Under the pieces are notes generated by a model, which was not told where the DNA came from, ran no database searches, and saw only the letters and a program-made list of their open reading frames with translations. Shown piece after piece: positions 7,902 through 11,000 of a stretch of 11,000 nt of DNA; the first letter of the stretch is position 1; the number at the start of each line of letters is the position of its first letter. Origin of the DNA: Acanthaster planci (taxonomy: Eukaryota; Echinodermata; Asteroidea; Valvatida; Acanthasteridae); the NCBI RefSeq assembly GCF_001949145.1, contig NW_019091397.1, forward strand, positions 2,632-13,631. The letters are read 5' to 3'. Position numbers and translations under genes: made by a program.

Positions 7902-8349
7902 CGGCCACTCTGAAAAACCCTTGCTTTATGGCCATCAAGGTGAGTTGATCTTTTTGGATCTGGAAACTGAATTCGATGGCCAAGAACTCGATTGATTGCC
8001 TTGACGGTGCGGTCGATTGCTTGCCTTGCCGTTAGGGGGCTGACCATGGGGCAAGTGTCTCCAAAACTATGCTGAAAGTACCCGATGACAAATATCGCAA
8101 TGCAAGGCATACTTGAAGCAGGGGTGGCAGGGCATGATTGCTCTCATTTGGATGTTCCAACTCACCCGAAAGCACTTCCGCTAGTCTCACAATCATGGCA
8201 AGGTGAAATCTGTATTGTGCCGAAATTTGAAGAGGTGTGAACAGTTCGAGTGGATTTTGTCTATTGCGAAACACCCGCCTCTCTCTCTGAATTGGACAAT
8301 TTCTTTGCAAATTCTCAGGAGCAAGACTACTCCCAAGTAATGCGGCCAT
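7902..8349 (-). pseudogene. Harbinger transposase exon 1 (two frameshifts)
   Basis: Starts MAALLGSSLAPENLQRN and carries the N-terminal helical domain, with LPPLLQVCLALRYLSSGTF aligning by eye to the start of the conserved HARBI1 region. After SSGTF the family sequence continues in another frame (QHSFGDTCPMVSPLTARQ), which shows a missing base near 8075. After FPDPKRSTH it moves frame again into LMAIKQGFFRVAG, an extra base near 7940. The two lesions cancel, so the exon ends in the phase required by exon 2. Donor is GCCG|GTAAGA. Confidence 0.8.
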
Positions 8350-8353
8350 TTTG
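8342..8353 (-). promoter_or_regulatory. TISU/YY1-like start context of the transposase
   Basis: CAAAATGGCCGC at the transposase start matches the TISU consensus at 10 of 12 positions. Purine at -3 and G at +4 also satisfy the Kozak rule. It lies about 170 bp from the element's terminus. Confidence 0.3.
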
Positions 8354-8493
8354 ATTGGAAGTCTTGCTTAAATACAAAATGCGGACGTTAAGGCTGATTT
8401 TTGTTCGCTTATTGCTTTAAGCGGAAAAACGTGCTTAAAGATTGCTATGAAATGACAAGATTGTTAAGTGCCCCTTTTAAACACAAAATTGGC

Positions 8494-8521
8494 TGTTAAG
8501 CGGCGCTATGAAATTGAGCCC
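8494..8521 (-). repeat. Harbinger 5' terminal inverted repeat
   Basis: On the minus strand this reads GGGCTCAATTTCATAGCGCC then GCTTAACA. It lies 172 bp from the transposase ATG, and the interval between has repeated CTTAA motifs, a common subterminal arrangement. The flank beyond is TGG on the plus strand; no matching 3-bp duplication was found. Confidence 0.55.
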
Positions 8522-8637
8522 TGGTGATTAACATACATACACATCTACATGTAAAATTTCAACTTTTCTCAAAGTTTCCCATCAGGGCTATTGTGAGGTG
8601 GTGTATACTGTAGCTTTTGAGGGTTTCCACCTGACAG

Positions 8638-8765
8638 GCAACACGCCTTACTGAACACTTTGTGTGCATCACACAGCTGGATAATTTGCCAAACCCGACC
8701 ATTTTCAGAAGCATAGAGGAAATACGTCTTAAGTCCTGTCGGTCACACAGCAAAGACAGTCAGTT
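8638..8765 (+). CDS. Candidate internal exon, family unknown
   Basis: A good acceptor (GGGTTTCCACCTGACAG) opens a 42-codon frame with strongly protein-like composition, ATRLTEHFVCITQLDNLPNP then TIFRSIEEIRLKSC, ending at a consensus donor TT|GTAAGA. I do not recognise the family. The next in-phase segment (from 8811, SNHLTNMLCSLCTLYQ) would need an intron of only 45 nt, so the direct link is doubtful. It begins only 117 bp beyond the Harbinger terminus, so that transposon would sit in the preceding intron. Minus-strand frames over the same bases also look partly open. Confidence 0.4.
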
Positions 8766-9184
8766 GTAAGATTGAAACTTAATTCCATCCCTCTCGTGAC
8801 CTCTAAAAAGGTCAAACCACTTGACCAACATGTTGTGCAGTCTCTGTACACTGTACCAGGTATATACACTGTACTTCACAGGTGGCCAAGCTAAGTGCAT
8901 TACATGTAACTGTACATCACCGTTTAAGGAACTTATGTAAAGAGGAGAAATTTCTCAAAAAGTTGTAGACTACAATAGATGAGATATGGCAGACTGGGAG
9001 CGAGATTGAGAGACACACATACAAACCATGAAAGTTTTTGGAAGGCAATTCTATGCAGGTTGTGAGAAGTCTTTAACTTGTATTGGCACCATTTCAACCT
9101 GTGGTGGTGAGTTTTCTGTGGAGCAACACTTGTAAGAAATGTTAGTCCAAAGTGAAACTTGTGCAGAGCTGAATTTGGTTCCAG

Positions 9185-9396
9185 AGGAGAAAGTCTGTGA
9201 ACTGAGTATTGGATCATCAAGTCCCATATATGTGCCATTTGGTCTCGAGCCTGGTCATTCTTATACGACATGGTCTTTGTCCCCGTTGCAGCTCATGTTT
9301 GCATCAAGAACTGAGTTGGGTTTTTTTGCCATCTGTACAGTTCAACATTCTTCGTTGTCATTGCCTGCCAAGCTCTCGCACTTTAAGACCATAAAT
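9185..9396 (+). CDS. Candidate penultimate exon, family unknown
   Basis: The frame reads VCELSIGSSSPIYVPFGLEP, then WSLSPLQLMFASRTELGFFA and a tail ending SHFKTIN at donor AAAT|GTAAGA. The donor pairs with a strong acceptor at 9524 in phase 0, giving a 128-nt intron. The exon's own start is uncertain: GGTTCCAG (exon from 9185), GTGCAG (9167) and earlier AGs share the same phase, and the frame is open upstream to a TAA at 9133. Bases 8933-9271 are also open on the minus strand, but that translation is less protein-like. Product unrecognised. Confidence 0.45.
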
Positions 9397-9524
9397 GTAA
9401 GATTTTTCTAGATTCTTTATCCTTATTTTTGTAAACTACATGTAGTTCCAATCAGCATTTTCTTTGATACTGTTTTACATGCTATGCATGTAAGTGTCAC
9501 ATTGTCGTCACCCTTCTTTTATAG

Positions 9525-9614
9525 GAACAGGTACCCAAATTTTTACCAGAAGTGAAAAGCATTGTTCAGAGGTACATGTATAAACTGTGCTTAGTGATTT
9601 TCTGTGCAAAATAA
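9525..9614 (+). CDS. Candidate terminal exon, family unknown
   Basis: A strong acceptor (CACCCTTCTTTTATAG) precedes an in-phase frame EQVPKFLPEVKSIVQRYM, then about 11 more residues to TAA at 9612-9614. The TAA is the middle of an AATAAA polyadenylation hexamer (9610-9615), so the mRNA would end about 20 nt after the stop. Together with 9185-9396 this makes a coherent 3' gene end. No family recognised. Confidence 0.45.
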   Translation, partial: EQVPKFLPEVKSIVQRYMYKLCLVIFCAK

Positions 9615-9615
9615 A
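9610..9615 (+). terminator. Polyadenylation signal AATAAA
   Basis: The canonical hexamer overlaps the stop codon of the preceding frame and is followed by GT-rich sequence (GTGTGTC, GTGG), as expected of a downstream element. Confidence 0.5.
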
Positions 9616-9662
9616 GTGTGTCAAGAAGTGGTTTCATTTCCTTGTGGCTATAAACTCGTTTC

Positions 9663-9685
9663 TGTCTTACATTGGCCGTAAGACA
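9663..9685. repeat. 8-bp inverted repeat, 7-nt loop
   Basis: TGTCTTAC and GTAAGACA flank ATTGGCC. It is a short stem with no visible function, one of several small inverted repeats in the window. Confidence 0.6.
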
Positions 9686-9919
9686 TTGTTGTGCCAAGAA
9701 TGTGTTTGCGGTGGCCTCTGATTTTAGTCAACATGGGCATTCAACATAGATAGTCAGCTGTACACCCATAAGGATGGGAGGATTGAAAAAGTCGTAAACC
9801 AAAACTTGATGCAACCACCTTTATACAATTATAAACCTTACAGACTCCTACAGTCGTGGGAGGATTTTACTAAATTGAAAAACCTGGCCTCAGTCACATG
9901 TGAGTGACTACCCCAACCC

Positions 9920-9957
9920 CACTTACCCCAACGATCCATAGATCGTTGGGGTAGGTG
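9920..9957. repeat. Hairpin, 13 bp perfect core, 4-nt loop
   Basis: TACCCCAACGATC (9924-9936) pairs exactly with 9941-9953 around CATA. After one T-G wobble the pairing continues for three more base pairs (9920-9922 with 9955-9957). A smaller stem AGTCAC/GTGACT lies just upstream, near 9891-9908. No gene overlaps it. Confidence 0.85.
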
Positions 9958-10162
9958 TGCTGAACAACCGGTAACTTTTGAAAAACCTTTTAATACCAGA
10001 ACTGGTTAACAGCAATCTACGTGTACGCGCAACTGCAGTGCAATCAGAACTCGAAGCCCTCGAGGCAAACTGTTCCCCGCTTCAACTAAACCTACTGTAA
10101 AAAGTCTCAGCTTCAAAAGCCAAATATTCATTTGAAATAAAACGAGGCGAAAGTATGCTTAC

Positions 10163-10265
10163 CTGACTCTAAACTGGCGTAATGGGATCGCAAATCTCTT
10201 TGACAACTCCTTCCTGTTGACAGCAATTTCCTTTTCTGCTGAGATTTAGGCTTTCAGTTATGCAT
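10163..10265 (-). other. Candidate minus-strand exon
   Basis: Bounded by a pyrimidine-rich acceptor (GTTAGCTTCACCACAG) and a consensus donor GTCAG|GTAAGC. A frame beginning after an internal CTCAG reads EKEIAVNRKELSKRFAIPLR and QFRVR up to the donor. Another frame, ending LRSHYASLESG, is also open. The strong splice sites are the main evidence. Neither frame is diagnostic of a family, and partner exons were not found. It may also be an untranslated exon. Confidence 0.3.
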
Positions 10266-10501
10266 CTGTGGTGAAGCTAACTCGAGTGAGCGACAGCACC
10301 GCACAGAGTGGAATTTGAATCAAGATGGAACTTGTGTTGTTTGAAGACCCTTACCCAAGTGGATGTGTTTTTCAAAGTGGGAAACTTAAACAAAGTATTC
10401 ATGCAACTTAATACAATTTTTTTGATATTATTTAACAATTGGAAAGTATTCCTTTTGATCAGGGACCGTGATGGACTTGAATTCAATCCATAGTTTAGAA
10501 A

Positions 10502-10612
10502 ATGGCGCAGCAATTATGTGGAAGTAGTAGAAAGTGCAGTCCACTAATTCAAGGAGGAACTCCCGCAAACTCATTAACATTAAAAATGACCCCACAGTTT
10601 CCTCTAAAGTAA
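10502..10612 (+). CDS. Small ORF with TISU/YY1-like start
   Basis: ATG at 10502 lies in GAAAATGGCGCA (9 of 12 matches to the TISU consensus) and opens a 36-codon frame beginning MAQQLCGSSRKCSPLIQGGT and ending FPLK. It could be a first coding exon, a uORF or chance. The only donor-like site (AAA|GTAATA, 10608) abuts the stop and would leave a 27-nt intron to the next open frame, which is too short to accept. Confidence 0.2.
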   Translation: MAQQLCGSSRKCSPLIQGGTPANSLTLKMTPQFPLK

Positions 10613-10634
10613 TACATTGTTTGCACCTCCCCAG

Positions 10635-10763
10635 AGTGAGGTTGTGTACATTGATGGCAGGAACAACTCCTTGGATCTTTGGCTTCCATCTCAGAGGAAA
10701 GTGGCTAAACCGTACACTTCAACAATGTTCTTAAGTGCCAAAACGTCAACGTTTCCCACTTGA
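10635..10763 (+). other. Open segment after an acceptor-like site, unknown
   Basis: After TTTGCACCTCCCCAG the frame reads SEVVYIDGRNNSLDLWLPSQ then RKVAKPYTSTMFLSAKTS to a TGA at 10761. The same frame resumes with MAARKLGNIRFSGG from an ATG at 10767 (AAAAATGGCTGC) to TAA at 10833. The composition is protein-like, but no family is recognised. It may be a decayed exon pair or a terminal exon. Confidence 0.25.
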
Positions 10764-10839
10764 AAAATGGCTGCACGAAAACTTGGGAACATTCGATTTT
10801 CTGGAGGGGTGATTTTGTTCATGGGGAATGACTAAACAA

Positions 10840-11000
10840 CTATAATGTCCCACCCCAAAAAAGAAATTAACAAAAATTATAATAATGTTTGTAAGTAAAT
10901 ATTAGTTGTGATAATGAAGAGGATGGGGTAGTGGGGCCCGTGTCGGTCGGTCGGGGGGATTTATTTGCCCACGCTAAATATTTTTTTCCATTGGGCCGAG
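10840..11000. other. No gene seen; GTCG repeats near the window end
   Basis: A-rich sequence followed by a GC-rich patch with three tandem GTCG-type units (10940-10955). The window ends here, so any feature is cut. Confidence 0.4.

Larger units (their letters stand above)
5207..8349 (-). pseudogene. HARBI1-like PIF/Harbinger transposase, six exons, disrupted 5' half
   Basis: The product would be a DDE-type nuclease that cuts and integrates Harbinger DNA (DDE_Tnp_4 family); vertebrate HARBI1 is a domesticated relative. Six exons join in phase at GT-AG sites: 8349-7902, 7276-7165, 7002-6891, 6705-6579, 6080-5941 and 5379-5207. The product would be about 370 residues, close to HARBI1 (about 350). 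In order it shows a helical N-terminal segment (LALRYLSSGTF), then GAVDCTHV, SLNCHMVCD across the exon 2/3 junction, FPGAAHDSKIW, LGDSAYY, MTPYPNPHTPEEPVYN and YIEQTFGIAKRRF. These correspond to the conserved acidic motifs and the terminal-E helix of the family. Lesions are a 1-nt loss near 8075, a 1-nt gain near 7940, a TAA at 7229-7227 and a 1-nt loss near 7187. The ATG at 8349 has a good start context (AAAATGG) and lies just inside the terminus. Confidence 0.85.
5080..8521 (-). mobile_element. PIF/Harbinger DNA transposon, degraded
   Basis: A HARBI1-like transposase gene (5207-8349, minus) fills this interval. The 5' terminus is GGGCTCAATTTCATAGCGCC, running from 8521 downward, of a type I associate with Harbinger termini. 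The 172 bp between it and the start codon contains at least six CTTAA/TTAAG-type motifs, possible transposase binding sites. The distal terminus is placed at about 5080 from weaker similarity. No second Harbinger-type protein (Myb/SANT-like) was found inside, so the copy may have lost it or depended on another copy. Frameshifts and a stop in the transposase, together with degenerate termini, indicate an inactive copy. Confidence 0.7.

Noticed and set aside
8586-8654. Upstream start of the plus-strand exon at 8586 (GYCEVVYTVAFEGF...)
   Set aside because: It needs a frameshift before joining the downstream frame. The acceptor at 8637 gives an uninterrupted exon instead.
8559-8753. 64-codon minus-strand ORF
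   Set aside because: It overlaps the plus-strand candidate exon, whose composition and splice sites are better. It has no family features.

Overview
The window looks like AT-rich genomic DNA from an invertebrate metazoan. Coding capacity is broken into short exons by GT-AG introns, AATAAA signals are present, DNA transposons are present, and there is no operon structure or dense ORF packing. The palindromic octamer TACATGTA is strongly over-represented (7 copies). A marine invertebrate such as a cnidarian would fit, but that taxonomic guess is inference. I see no rRNA, tRNA or CRISPR array.

Layout. Positions 1-1600 are mostly non-coding. They hold an unrecognised minus-strand ORF (284-517), an inverted repeat (553-614), an exact 31-bp inverted repeat with a 4-nt loop (924-989) and a candidate plus-strand terminal exon with AATAAA (about 1125-1203). 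A CpG-rich patch at about 1588-1785 contains a TISU/YY1-like ATG context. Positions 2697-3929 form a 1,233-bp non-autonomous DNA transposon with 38-bp terminal inverted repeats (34/38 identical) and 8-bp flanks that match 7/8. A 210-bp polypyrimidine minisatellite (4654-4863) sits between two imperfect direct repeats that carry CRE-like sites.

The centre of the window (about 5080-8521, minus strand) is a PIF/Harbinger DNA transposon. Its HARBI1-like transposase gene can be rebuilt as six exons with consensus splice sites: 8349-7902, 7276-7165, 7002-6891, 6705-6579, 6080-5941 and 5379-5207. Exons 1 and 2 carry frameshifts and one stop. Exons 3-6 are fully open and in register, and all the acidic catalytic-type motifs are still readable.

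Immediately past its 5' terminus is a candidate plus-strand gene end of unknown family (exon pieces at 8638-8765, about 9185-9396 and 9525-9614), with the stop codon embedded in AATAAA. The last 1.4 kb has a short hairpin, a candidate minus-strand exon (10265-10163) and a cluster of short plus-strand ORFs (10502-10835).

Beyond the transposon biology I see no multi-gene system. The best-supported items are the split Harbinger transposase, the TIR element at 2697-3929 and the exact hairpin at 924-989.
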